A stretch of DNA of 64,000 bases from NCBI RefSeq assembly GCF_000332055.1, contig NZ_ALVZ01000234.1, forward strand, positions 62,001-126,000. The letters are read 5' to 3'. Origin of the DNA: Xenococcus sp. PCC 7305. GTDB lineage: Bacteria; Cyanobacteriota; Cyanobacteriia; Cyanobacteriales; Xenococcaceae. A program made the translations under genes and the position numbers. The notes beneath the pieces were generated by a model that was not told where the DNA came from, ran no database searches, and was given only the letters and a program-made list of their open reading frames with translations. Shown here in pieces: positions 45,086-53,472 of the stretch (the first letter of the stretch is position 1; every line of letters starts with the position of its first letter).

Positions 45086-46060
45086 TTACTTCCGCTGTTT
45101 CACGGTCTTTTCAATCCAGGTGATAACTTTTGTCCCCAAATTAACATTATCTAGGCGATCTATTTCTCTAATGCCTGTGGGGCTAGTGACATTAACCTCA
45201 GTCAAATAACCACCAATAACATCAATTCCTACAAAATATAAGCCATCTTTGCGTAGCCTCGGTCCCAGCACTTTACAGATTTCTTGTTCCCGTTCGGTAA
45301 TATCTACAGCGGCAACTCTTCCTCCTACTGCCATATTGCCACGAAACTCTTTGCCTGTGGGAATTCGATTGACAGCTCCAATAGGTTCTCCATCAAGCAG
45401 AATAATTCTTTTATCGCCATCTTTGGCTGCGGGCAAATATTCTTGCACCATCACGGGTTCTTGACCTTGTTTGGTGCTAATCTCGATGAGTGAATTAAAA
45501 TTGCGATCGCCGGATTTTAAGAATAAAATTCCCTCTCCTGCTTTGCCACCTAAAGGTTTGAGCACAGCAGCTTCTTTCTCGGTGACAAATTTCTCAATTA
45601 CGGCTTTACTTTGGCTGACAATAGTCTCGGGTATGACTGAAGTGAATTGCAAAGCATAGATTTTTTCGTTGGCATTTCTCAATCCTTGGGGAGAGTTAAT
45701 GACTAAAGCTTGAGCAGGATCAACTAAATCTAAAATGTAAGTGGTATAGAGATAGGGAACATTTACTGGAGGGTCGGTACGCATCCAAATGCAATCCATC
45801 TCATCAAGACAAGTCAGAATCTCGTTCGATAGTTGATACCAATCTGCTTCGGCTTGCCATATACCATCAACTAATGATACTGGTTTAAGCTGCACTTGTT
45901 GCATCGTCGCCCAGGCTTTGCCATCAATAATCGTTAACTGATTGGCTTGGGTCACCCAAACTTGATGACCCATCGTTTGAGCTGATTCCATCAAGGCCAC
46001 ACTGGTATCATGTCCTGGATCAAGCTTGTTGATTGGATCGATAATAAATGCTAACTTCAC
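45086..46060 (-). CDS. gshB: Glutathione synthetase
   Basis: GshB ligates glycine to gamma-glutamylcysteine using ATP, in the cytosol. The 324-residue length is normal for the prokaryotic enzyme. Hallmarks are MKLAFIIDPI at the start, WMRTDPPVNVPYLYTTYILD, the ATP-grasp lysine strand VLKPLGGKAGEGILFL, and GGYLTEVNVTSPTGIREIDR at the metal site. It is 65 bp from glutaredoxin on the same strand, so a glutathione-redox operon is likely. Confidence 0.95.
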   Translation of the reverse strand: MKLAFIIDPINKLDPGHDTSVALMESAQTMGHQVWVTQANQLTIIDGKAWATMQQVQLKPVSLVDGIWQAEADWYQLSNEILTCLDEMDCIWMRTDPPVNVPYLYTTYILDLVDPAQALVINSPQGLRNANEKIYALQFTSVIPETIVSQSKAVIEKFVTEKEAAVLKPLGGKAGEGILFLKSGDRNFNSLIEISTKQGQEPVMVQEYLPAAKDGDKRIILLDGEPIGAVNRIPTGKEFRGNMAVGGRVAAVDITEREQEICKVLGPRLRKDGLYFVGIDVIGGYLTEVNVTSPTGIREIDRLDNVNLGTKVITWIEKTVKQRK

Positions 46061-46126
46061 TCTTTTTATCCCTTAAATACAGTCCCTCATTGTATATGAG
46101 GCTGTTGATAGTTCGGTAATGGAAAA

Positions 46127-46387
46127 TTATTTTGCGAGCAAATTATCCAATATTCCTTGTCTGTCTAGATCATGCAAATCGTCACAACCGCCAATATGGA
46201 GATCATTGATAAAGATTTGTGGTAAGCTCCTGCTCCCATGAGATCTCTCTGCCATGGCGCTTCTGGCTACTTCATCCCCATCGATAACATAATCCTCGTA
46301 ATCAACACCCTTTTTGTCGAGTAGGGCCTTGGCGCGGATACAAAAGGGGCAATAAGTCCAGGTGTAAATTTCTACTTTGCTTGTCAT
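46127..46387 (-). CDS. grxC: Glutaredoxin (GrxC type)
   Basis: An 86-residue dithiol glutaredoxin using glutathione to reduce disulfides. The active site is TYCPFC, the TVP-like cis-proline motif SLPQIFIND and the GG motif HIGGCDDL, all at normal spacing. I chose ATG 46387 (MTSKVEIYTW) because the nine residues before it (MIFHHKQRN) are not family-like. It lies upstream of gshB. Confidence 0.92.
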   Translation of the reverse strand: MTSKVEIYTWTYCPFCIRAKALLDKKGVDYEDYVIDGDEVARSAMAERSHGSRSLPQIFINDLHIGGCDDLHDLDRQGILDNLLAK

Positions 46388-46493
46388 ATTTCTTTGTTTA
46401 TGGTGAAAAATCACCCAAAAAGTATTAAGTATTGTAACTCCTATTGTAAAGGCAACTAATTATTTTTTCATAGTGCTCGGCTAAAAGATGGCA

Positions 46494-46527
46494 CTTCGCG
46501 GCGCGCGAAGCGGATCTCTTCGAGATC
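46494..46527. repeat. Twin-hairpin dispersed element
   Basis: Two perfect inverted repeats lie back to back: CTTCGCG/CGCGAAG (46494-46500 and 46504-46510, 3-base loop) and GATCTC/GAGATC (46513-46518 and 46522-46527, 3-base loop). This GC-rich double palindrome contrasts with AT-rich surroundings and resembles known cyanobacterial repetitive extragenic elements. No gene is interrupted. Confidence 0.6.
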
Positions 46528-46658
46528 GCAGAAATGAACTTATTTAACTAAATCTTTCCCTATTATTTTTCTTCTTGATTTCAAAACTGCATATTTCCTT
46601 CTGGCTTAAACATAAGAGTTTACAGAACAAACAATTTGAAATTAATCGGTAAATCAAA

Positions 46659-47222
46659 ATGTCAATTACACTTAGCGGCGGTTACTATAACGACTATTTA
46701 CATGGTACTCATGGTCATGATTGGTTGGATGGGAGAGAAGGAAATGATACTCTATTCGGCTATGGAGGAAATGATGATCTATTCGGTTGGTCGGGAAATG
46801 ATGATCTCTATGGAGACAGTGGTGATGACCTACTTTACGGGGAAAATGGACATGATTATCTAGTTGGGGGTTATGGCCATGATACACTCTCAGGTGGTTA
46901 CGGAAGCGATACTTTGATTGGCTCTGATCCTGATTTCTTTGATTCTGGTTATGGTGAGTACGATGTCTTGAGCGGAGGCTATGGTGCCGATAAGTTCGTG
47001 TTAGGTGACAGTTACGAAGCCTATTATGAAGGTGCTGGCTATGCGACTATCACCGACTTCAATTGGAATGAAGGAGATAAAATCCAAGTCCATGGCAGTG
47101 CTCACGACTATACATTAACTCCCTGGGGAAATGGAATTGACATTAACTATCATGGTGATGTGATTGGTCACGTAGAAAATACAACCAATGTGATTATCTC
47201 TCAGGATTTTATCTTCGTTTAA
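46659..47222 (+). CDS. RTX-type calcium-binding repeat protein
   Basis: A 187-residue protein. Residues 1-95 are hemolysin-type calcium-binding nonapeptide repeats (GREGNDTLFGYGGNDDLFG, ENGHDYLVGGYGHDTLSGG, about eight copies). The C-terminal part (DKFVLGDSY and on) has the family's usual cap with ATITDFNWNEGDKIQV. It lacks a signal peptide, so secretion would need a type I exporter, which is not adjacent. It is short compared with typical secreted RTX proteins. Confidence 0.8.
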   Translation: MSITLSGGYYNDYLHGTHGHDWLDGREGNDTLFGYGGNDDLFGWSGNDDLYGDSGDDLLYGENGHDYLVGGYGHDTLSGGYGSDTLIGSDPDFFDSGYGEYDVLSGGYGADKFVLGDSYEAYYEGAGYATITDFNWNEGDKIQVHGSAHDYTLTPWGNGIDINYHGDVIGHVENTTNVIISQDFIFV

Positions 47223-47376
47223 AGCTTAAGCTTATTCCGATATGTGCATATCTCCAAATATCATTGACTCTCCAGACAAAATTATTTCGATTTAAGCTAG
47301 TTAACTGCTTGCATTTAGGGGTGACAGGTTATGAGATGATTATGTAGAGACATATTAAACAATGTAAAGTAAAGTT

Positions 47377-47715
47377 ATGGCAAGTATTCAATTTTCTAGA
47401 GGGGTTATAGAAGACGCAGTCCCAGATATCAAAGTTACCCGCTCCCGTAATCTTGATGGGGGAAAAGCTATCTTTTACTTTGAAGCACCTAAAGCACTAG
47501 ATCAAGATAGCACTGATGAGATTACAGGGATGTATCTAATCGATGACGAAGGGGAAATTGTGAGCCGAGATGTTAAAGGTAAATTTATTAATGGCAAGGC
47601 ATCAGCCATTGAAGCTACCTTACTCATGAGATCTGCTGAAGAATGGGAACGTTTTATTCGCTTTATGGATAAATATGCGGCGGAAAATGGTTTAGGATTG
47701 CAAAAGTCGGAATAA
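47377..47715 (+). CDS. psb28: Photosystem II assembly factor Psb28
   Basis: Psb28 binds the cytoplasmic side of CP47 in photosystem II assembly intermediates. The 112-residue length and [20 protein letters not shown] start are canonical. So are the [13 protein letters not shown] loop, [16 protein letters not shown], and the [14 protein letters not shown] and [18 protein letters not shown] segments. It is about 6 kb from psbA on the same strand. The gene appears monocistronic. Confidence 0.95.
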   Translation: MASIQFSRGVIEDAVPDIKVTRSRNLDGGKAIFYFEAPKALDQDSTDEITGMYLIDDEGEIVSRDVKGKFINGKASAIEATLLMRSAEEWERFIRFMDKYAAENGLGLQKSE

Positions 47716-47837
47716 ACTCAAAGTTATCAAGAAGTTATTTAAGCCAAAATGTCTCCCCTAGCATTGGGCAATGGGGAACTTTTTGTTGGTCAAAAGCTTG
47801 TTAACATATTTTTCCCTCTGTGAATAACTTTAAAATT

Positions 47838-48341
47838 ATGAATTCTCAGCCCCATCCTGATACAGAAGAAATAATTGTCAATTGTGCTGTGATTACAGTT
47901 AGTGATACCCGCAACCCAGACACAGACAAAAGCGGTCAGATAATTCAAAAATCACTCACTGAGCTTAACCATCAGATAGTTGCTTACGATATTGTCAAGG
48001 ATGAACCAATAGCGATTAAGGTTAAAATCATCGATTTGGCTGCAAATCCCCGATTAGATGTCTTAATCTTTAATGGAGGCACAGGAATTGCCCCACGAGA
48101 CACTACCTATGATGCCATTTCCAGCCTTTTAGAGAAAACTTTGCCAGGATTTGGGGAATTGTTTCGCTATCTGAGTTATCAGGATATTGGCTCACGGGCG
48201 ATCGCGTCTAGAGCTACTGCGGGAGTTTATCGAAATAAGTTGATATTTTCTCTTCCTGGTTCTTCTAATGCAGTTAAACTGGCAATGTCGGAATTAATTT
48301 TGCCAGAGATTACTCATCTGGTACAACAGTTAAAAAGTTAG
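47838..48341 (+). CDS. moaB: Molybdenum cofactor biosynthesis protein MoaB
   Basis: A 167-residue MogA/MoaB-fold protein acting in molybdenum cofactor (MPT) synthesis. Seen are CAVITVSDTRNPDTDKSG, the IFNGGTGIAPRDTTYDAI molybdopterin-binding motif and the LPGSSNAVKLAMSELILPE end. A GTG at 47820 gives a longer frame; I favour the ATG at 47838 (MNSQPHPD). It follows psb28 on the same strand by about 120 bp. Confidence 0.88.
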   Translation: MNSQPHPDTEEIIVNCAVITVSDTRNPDTDKSGQIIQKSLTELNHQIVAYDIVKDEPIAIKVKIIDLAANPRLDVLIFNGGTGIAPRDTTYDAISSLLEKTLPGFGELFRYLSYQDIGSRAIASRATAGVYRNKLIFSLPGSSNAVKLAMSELILPEITHLVQQLKS

Positions 48342-48392
48342 TTCATCTCAACGCGATCGCGATTGACAGCCAAGATATAATTCTTTTGTCTT

Positions 48393-49021
48393 TTAGCTCT
48401 TGGCTACCTCTTGGCTTTTCAAGATTTTCGCCTTAAGTAAATTGTTTTCTTCTGCCGTTTCTAAAGATTTCAACATCGACAATCCAAATAAAAGACGCAG
48501 TCCCAATTTCTCGAACCAAGGCATGCCTAAACCATAGTTCATTTTAAGCAAAAAATACTTTGCACCTACACCACAGAACCTGGATTTTCTAGAAACTCTA
48601 GCCAAGCCGATCTAGCTTGTAATGCATGCTCGGGTGTACAGACAGAATGGGGATAACCGCCATGAGGCCCTAGTCCTGGGATTGCGTCAAAAGTGAGGGA
48701 AGCGACCGTGGAGATCGCTAAATAATCGTAATGAATTTGTTGCTTTCGATCTGTGGTGATTATTTGTTGTTCTGGATCTAAAACTATCACTTTACCTGCT
48801 AGATACTGAATACCTCTTGGTTCGGTAAGAGTTTGTAGGTCAAGTTGAATCTCTGCTAAGGGTTTTAAATTAAGGGCAACTCGTATCAGTCCGGGGATAA
48901 AGGTAAATTGTGCTTTATCCGAAATTAATGTTACCTGATGTTCTTTTGGTAACAAATGTCGCAATTCGTAAGCAGTTGGTAAACCACCGAGTCCTCCTCC
49001 TATTACTACAACATGAGCCAT
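48393..49021 (-). pseudogene. Sulfide:quinone oxidoreductase-like flavoprotein with internal deletion
   Basis: The first 147 residues (ATG at 49021) are an intact N-terminus of an SQR-type FAD protein. Its landmarks are VVVIGGGLGGLPTAYELRHL (FAD Rossmann), then FTFIPGLIRVAL and HGGYPHSVCTPEHALQARSA. The frame then stops after NPGSVV. A second frame, overlapping from about 48605, reads the C-terminal end AKYFLLKMNYGLGMPWFEKL, GLRLLFGLSMLK. The middle about 200 residues are absent, with a GTGGTG/GTAGGTG microhomology near 48565. It is divergent from the DUF2892-petC unit, with the operator between. Confidence 0.85.
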
Positions 49022-49061
49022 TATTCATTCTATCTCTACAAAAATTATTGATTATATTGTC

Positions 49062-49081
49062 ATATTACTAAAAAGTTATAT
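49062..49081. promoter_or_regulatory. Candidate operator in the divergent sqr/DUF2892 region
   Basis: A 20-bp imperfect inverted repeat: ATATTAC (49062-49068), spacer TAAAAA, GTTATAT (49075-49081). One mismatch between arms. It has the same arms and the same 6-base spacer as the repeat over the psbA promoter at 53398-53417 (ATATAAC, spacer TATATG, GTTATAT). An ArsR- or similar dimeric repressor site is a plausible reading. Confidence 0.6.
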
Positions 49082-49169
49082 AATAAATATAGATTTACTA
49101 AGAAATGTAAATTTAAAATTGCGCTTTTACGAAATATTAAACGCATATTTTGAAAAGGAGATAAACATC

Positions 49170-49385
49170 ATGTTTAACAATTTAGGTGCTGTAGATCGCT
49201 TGATCCGTTTGGTTATAGCTAGTGTTTTATTCTATTTCGGTTTATTAGTCTATAGTAGTTCTACTTTAGGCGTCGGCTTAACTATTGTTGGCGTTGTCAT
49301 GGCGATTAGCGCTTTGGCTGGCTCTTGCCTGCTCTATGGCTTATTTGGGATCAACACTCGGAAACAAAATCCCCAAGGTAATTAG
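49170..49385 (+). CDS. DUF2892 (YgaP transmembrane-domain-like) inner-membrane protein
   Basis: A 71-residue protein with two transmembrane helices and the DUF2892 core ([19 protein letters not shown], then [16 protein letters not shown]). In E. coli YgaP this domain is fused to a rhodanese; here a separate secreted rhodanese is encoded 1.4 kb downstream. ATG at 49170 has a strong AAAGGAG sequence 8 bp upstream and is preferred to an upstream TTG at 49119. It is 17 bp before the Rieske gene, so co-transcribed. Confidence 0.82.
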   Translation: MFNNLGAVDRLIRLVIASVLFYFGLLVYSSSTLGVGLTIVGVVMAISALAGSCLLYGLFGINTRKQNPQGN

Positions 49386-49402
49386 AAAAAAGGAGTTTAA
49401 CA

Positions 49403-49936
49403 ATGGAAGAAAGTCTACCTCTAGAATCGCCTTCAATGTCACGAAGGCAATTACTTAACTTTATTACCGGAGCAGCGATCGCAACTACTGCCGGTGCTGC
49501 CTTATATCCTGCGGCTAAGTTTTTTGTGCCACCTCAAGAAGGAGGCGAGGACGGTTCGATTATTGCCAAAGATAAGTTTGGGAATATAATTCCTGCTAGT
49601 CAGATTCTTGACAAACCGCCGGGAACTCGTGCTTTGGTCGCGGGATTGGCTGGAGAACCAACCTATCTTACTGTCAATGAGGATGGCACATTACATCCTT
49701 GGGGAATTGTCGATAACTGTACTCATTTAGGTTGTACTTTTCCTTGGAATCCTAATGAAAATCAATTCCAATGTCCTTGTCATGGTTCTCGTTATGATTC
49801 TTCTGGGAACGTAGTCCGAGGGCCAGCACCTCTTCCTTTGCGACTAGCTCACGTAACAGTTGAAGAAGACTATATTCGGATTACTCCTTGGACAGAAACC
49901 GATCCTCGTACAGGAGACAAACCTTGGTGGGTTTAA
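49403..49936 (+). CDS. petC: Cytochrome b6f-type Rieske iron-sulfur protein (divergent paralogue)
   Basis: A 177-residue protein with the two cluster motifs CTHLGC (about residue 117) and CPCHGS (about 132), which bind the [2Fe-2S] centre through two Cys and two His. The single N-terminal anchor is [20 protein letters not shown] and is followed by the hinge and [12 protein letters not shown]. The [15 protein letters not shown] end is typical of PetC. Sequence is too divergent for the housekeeping petC; the PetC2-like class is my inference. A strong AAAGGAG ribosome binding site precedes the ATG. It probably sits in the DUF2892 operon. Confidence 0.88.
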   Translation: MEESLPLESPSMSRRQLLNFITGAAIATTAGAALYPAAKFFVPPQEGGEDGSIIAKDKFGNIIPASQILDKPPGTRALVAGLAGEPTYLTVNEDGTLHPWGIVDNCTHLGCTFPWNPNENQFQCPCHGSRYDSSGNVVRGPAPLPLRLAHVTVEEDYIRITPWTETDPRTGDKPWWV

Positions 49937-50079
49937 TCACAATTATCCGATAGCTAATAAGACAATGAGGGAATAGGAATAATTAATATTTAAGGGTATT
50001 TCCCGATATCTATTGCCTATTCCCTATTTACTGTTTAAAAATTAAATCCCGATAGAAATTTTAGTTGAAGAATGAAATT

Positions 50080-50763
50080 ATGAATCTCTCAACGCTCCAA
50101 AAACGTCTATTCGCCTGGGGTATGGGCAAAGCTAATGCTGCTGATGATCAGGCAATTAAGCTAATCGATTATCCTGACTATGGGAGCTTAGGAGAACTCA
50201 AACAAGCGTTTTTAGGCAATTTAAACCATAAAGTTGTAGAAATTGGGCCTGGTGCAGGAGCAAATCTTGCTTATTATCCCAAAAAAATTGATTGGATTGG
50301 AGTAGAACCCAATCCCTATATGCATTCTTATCTAGAAAAAGAAGCCCAAAAGCACGGACTTTCTGCGATCGCCCTACATCAAGGAATGGCGGAAGATTTA
50401 CCAATCGAAGATAAGAGTGTCGATACGGTTGTTAGTACTCATGTTCTATGTTCTGTTAAGGATCTTGATCGTAGCCTCCAAGAAATTAAACGCATCCTCA
50501 AACCAGAAGGAAATTTTATCTTCATCGAGCATGTTGCTGGAGAATGTGGCAGTTGGACACGAAGAATTCAAGATGGGATTGAGCCAGTTTGGAAAACTAT
50601 CTTTGATAACTGTCACCCAAACCGCGAAACATGGCAAAGTTTGGCAAATTCTGATTGGGAAATAGTTAGTTATCAGCAGTTCCATCTTTCTTTTCCCATC
50701 GTTAGTCCCCATATTGCTGGAATCCTCAGCAAGAAACCTGTGCCATCACTCTGCGCAAAGTAG
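50080..50763 (+). CDS. Class I SAM-dependent methyltransferase
   Basis: A 227-residue methyltransferase of the Methyltransf_11/METTL7-like group. Motif I is VVEIGPGAGANLAYYP, then a WIGVEPNPYMHSYL acidic loop, EDKSVDTVVSTHVLCSV and FIFIEHVAGECG. The ATG at 50080 (MNLSTLQKRLFAWGMGKA) is more probable than a TTG at 50065. It lies in the middle of the petC-to-psbA stretch on the same strand. The substrate is unknown; a lipid or quinone-like acceptor is possible. Confidence 0.8.
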   Translation: MNLSTLQKRLFAWGMGKANAADDQAIKLIDYPDYGSLGELKQAFLGNLNHKVVEIGPGAGANLAYYPKKIDWIGVEPNPYMHSYLEKEAQKHGLSAIALHQGMAEDLPIEDKSVDTVVSTHVLCSVKDLDRSLQEIKRILKPEGNFIFIEHVAGECGSWTRRIQDGIEPVWKTIFDNCHPNRETWQSLANSDWEIVSYQQFHLSFPIVSPHIAGILSKKPVPSLCAK

Positions 50764-50807
50764 TAGTCAATCGAAAAAATTTACCTAATTATTATTTCAA
50801 TGTATTA

Positions 50808-51446
50808 ATGATGATGAAACTTCTAACAACCTTCGTACTAGGACTTTGGTTATATTTTAGTAGTTTTTTAAGCATCAGTCCTGCTGTTGCTGCTATCACT
50901 ACGTCTCAAACCAAAGATCAAGTGGAGACAGTAGACAACAAAAATTCTCTAATAGAGCTAACCTATCGCCATCTTAATCGAAGTGATTGTCCAGACATAA
51001 TTTCAGACTGTCCCCACTCAAGACTTGGAATGTCTGGGATAGATGAAATGCATGGGGCGATGAGAAATAGCGGATTTAAGAATAAACAAGTCTTAAGCAA
51101 GGTACAACAATTTCTGGTTTCAATTCCTGACAATTATTACACTGTCAAAAAGATTGACACACTCAAGACTCTTGCGAAAGAAAAGCAAGCATTATTAGTA
51201 GATGTTCGTGAACCAGAAGAATATGCTTCTGGACATATTAAAGGAGCAATTAATATTCCTTTGCGAGATCTAACTCAAAATCTCAACCAAATTCCGAAAA
51301 ATCATCCTGTGATTCTTTACTGTTCGACGGGTTATCGAACTGCAATGGGCGTTATAGCTCTTCAAATGCTTGGATACAGTAATGTTAGAGGTTTTCCTCC
51401 TAGTTTTGAAGGTTGGAAAGCAGCAGGGGAACAAATAGAAGAATAA
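50808..51446 (+). CDS. Secreted rhodanese-domain protein
   Basis: A 212-residue protein with a signal peptide (about residues 1-28, ending AVAA). Residues 40-100 are an unidentified N-terminal part rich in charged residues with three cysteines (SDCPDIISDCPHSRLG). The C-terminal rhodanese domain (about 110-205) has ALLVDVREPEEYASGHIKGA and the active-site loop YCSTGYRTAMG with catalytic Cys. Export across the thylakoid or plasma membrane is predicted. It may handle sulfane sulfur in the sulfur/low-oxygen neighbourhood, by context. Confidence 0.82.
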   Translation: MMMKLLTTFVLGLWLYFSSFLSISPAVAAITTSQTKDQVETVDNKNSLIELTYRHLNRSDCPDIISDCPHSRLGMSGIDEMHGAMRNSGFKNKQVLSKVQQFLVSIPDNYYTVKKIDTLKTLAKEKQALLVDVREPEEYASGHIKGAINIPLRDLTQNLNQIPKNHPVILYCSTGYRTAMGVIALQMLGYSNVRGFPPSFEGWKAAGEQIEE

Positions 51447-51511
51447 TAGCCAGATAAAACAATTTATTAGAGTTTTATATTTTATGGGATTTCACTACTA
51501 CTTAATCCAGC

Positions 51512-53200
51512 TCAACAAATTTCCAAATTTTGCAGCTTCTCGATCAAATCACCACGCCTGAAGGTAGCAGAAAGTTGTTGCAAAGAAATTTCCTGCTCTC
51601 CATATAACTCCCGAAGTGCCTGTTTAATATCATATACTGAAACCTTGAAAAATTCTTTCCCATTTTCCCCAATAATATGGTGAGCATCCTGAAACTTTTG
51701 GTGGTTAAGCTCCTTCAATTGAAGATTCATCGCCTTCAACAGCCTTCGCCCCATTTGCATCGCAATAAAACAAGAAGCATAGCGGACCAATTCAGGATCA
51801 TTAGGTTCTGGTCTTTTTCTCCGATTTTCTGCAATCCTGTACAGTAAAACTGCAATTACAACTTGTGCACCATTAAGCTGTTCCGTAAAGATTAAATTGT
51901 ATAATTTACCGAAATGTTCACGAGTAAAAAACTTCGCTTGATGGGGTTTTTGCCGCCAAATAGATAGCAATGCCTGAGCTGCCACTCCCGAGGTAATATC
52001 CGTCGTTTTAATACTAGTCTCAGAACGCTTACGGCGATAATTAAAACCCAATTGCTCCATATCCATTGCTAACCTTTGCTGAAGATCATCATTAGCCCGC
52101 AGATCTTTTAAATCAACTGGATTCTGGCTATTGGTAGCATAGGTAATTTTCCGTACCAATTCATCATTATCACTGGGTAATTGATAGAGTCTGAGCAAAA
52201 CATAGGCTTGGATATTTTCATATACTAGACTTGAAACATTAGGCTCTTGGAGCGTTTTGAAAATTGTCATGCATGTCTGTCCTCCATTAATGATTTGCAG
52301 ATTCTCGCACCTGACTTGATAATCACCATTTTGTAGTGCATTGTAGGAAAAACCATCACAAGTTAGGGTAATCCCATTATTGTAAAAATAAAAATTGTTC
52401 TTTTCCTCACTCATTAAAGTACTGCGGATACTTTCGTTAACACGATTTCCTTTTAACCCTAAGTAACGGCGAATATTGCGTTCTAATAACCGTTCTCCAT
52501 GTCGCTCTATAAGAGCCCTGATTTCAGTTACGGCAACTCTTCCCACTAGTACGCGGCTAAAATTCATATCTTCAACTAGGGCTTTACCGCTTAATTGCAA
52601 AGTATCTTTGACTGGTTTGGATACCTGTAGAATTTTTACCAAGCGCTCATGATTGACATGTTCCCAGGTAACCTGATTCCCAAATCCAGTCCGATCAATT
52701 GCTTCCTGCGCTGCATTAGTCCAGAGCAAACCATTGTTACAGGTCAATGCTTGTACTTGTGGAATGTATCCATCACGAATTAAACTACGAGCTTCTTCTA
52801 CTTTAGTCAGTAAACGTTGATTAAGATGCTCTAATTCTGCGGTGGGATCGAACAAATACTGAATCGCATTGATGAGAGCTGTGACCCCCTGTTCGGGAAA
52901 ATTAGCATTGCCTTTGAGATTATTTTTATATTTCCCCTGAAATAAACTAACCGTAAATTCACCGTCATATTCCTCGGAAATATGCATCGCATCCACGCCA
53001 AAATCTCCACCTCCTTCGGTTAAACAATCAAAAGCACTTGAATCCTCTAAATCCAGGATGGTTTGAACACACAAATATACAAAAGCCAGAGACTTAAGCC
53101 TGCCTGCTTCTTTAATACCTAGTTCTTCAGCAGCCTGTTGTCGAATAGATTCAATGACTGATCCCAAACGTTGATCAATAATAGAGGCGAAAATATTCAT
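51512..53200 (-). CDS. AIPR-family (abortive infection) protein with nuclease-like N-terminus
   Basis: A 562-residue protein of the AIPR (abortive infection phage resistance) family. The N-terminus contains GGGDFGVDAMHI and, downstream, FTVSLFQGKYKNN, the D...QxK pattern of a PD-(D/E)XK nuclease. The AIPR core is seen as LLERNIRRYLGLKGNRVNE, NNFYFYNNGITLTCDGF and QIINGGQTCMTIFK, with TYATNSQNPVDLKDLR. No methylase or other defence gene is nearby. It is on the strand opposite to the flanking photosynthesis genes, as if inserted between them. Antiviral function is expected from the family only. Confidence 0.85.
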   Translation of the reverse strand: MNIFASIIDQRLGSVIESIRQQAAEELGIKEAGRLKSLAFVYLCVQTILDLEDSSAFDCLTEGGGDFGVDAMHISEEYDGEFTVSLFQGKYKNNLKGNANFPEQGVTALINAIQYLFDPTAELEHLNQRLLTKVEEARSLIRDGYIPQVQALTCNNGLLWTNAAQEAIDRTGFGNQVTWEHVNHERLVKILQVSKPVKDTLQLSGKALVEDMNFSRVLVGRVAVTEIRALIERHGERLLERNIRRYLGLKGNRVNESIRSTLMSEEKNNFYFYNNGITLTCDGFSYNALQNGDYQVRCENLQIINGGQTCMTIFKTLQEPNVSSLVYENIQAYVLLRLYQLPSDNDELVRKITYATNSQNPVDLKDLRANDDLQQRLAMDMEQLGFNYRRKRSETSIKTTDITSGVAAQALLSIWRQKPHQAKFFTREHFGKLYNLIFTEQLNGAQVVIAVLLYRIAENRRKRPEPNDPELVRYASCFIAMQMGRRLLKAMNLQLKELNHQKFQDAHHIIGENGKEFFKVSVYDIKQALRELYGEQEISLQQLSATFRRGDLIEKLQNLEIC

Positions 53201-53388
53201 AAATTTCAGCTGATCGATTGCTCTCCTTGTCCGCTTCTCTCATCTAGCATAACTATAAGCTTGCGGCCAAAAATAAATCAAATTCGGTCTATTTTGCAAG
53301 CTCACGAAGTGCCAGCCTGTGGCTGATCGTCGGAAGTATAGTATATGCGATCGCCTAAGCCCTACTTTTCACGATTAAGGAAAACCCC

Positions 53389-53420
53389 TTGACTTTCATA
53401 TAACTATATGGTTATATATT
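53389..53420 (+). promoter_or_regulatory. psbA promoter with overlapping inverted-repeat operator
   Basis: A -35 TTGACT (53389-53394) and a -10 near TATATA (53413-53418, 18-bp spacer) precede psbA by about 55 bp. An inverted repeat lies over the spacer and -10: ATATAAC (53398-53404), TATATG, GTTATAT (53411-53417). Bound protein would block polymerase. The same arms and spacer length occur at 49062-49081. Confidence 0.65.
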
Positions 53421-53472
53421 TACATAAGGTTAAGATTGCCTTTAACAATGATTAACCTCGCAATATAAAATC

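Noticed and set aside
46672-46887. His-rich minus-strand ORF opposite the RTX gene
   Set aside because: It is the antisense of glycine/aspartate-rich repeats, which always gives such histidine-rich frames.
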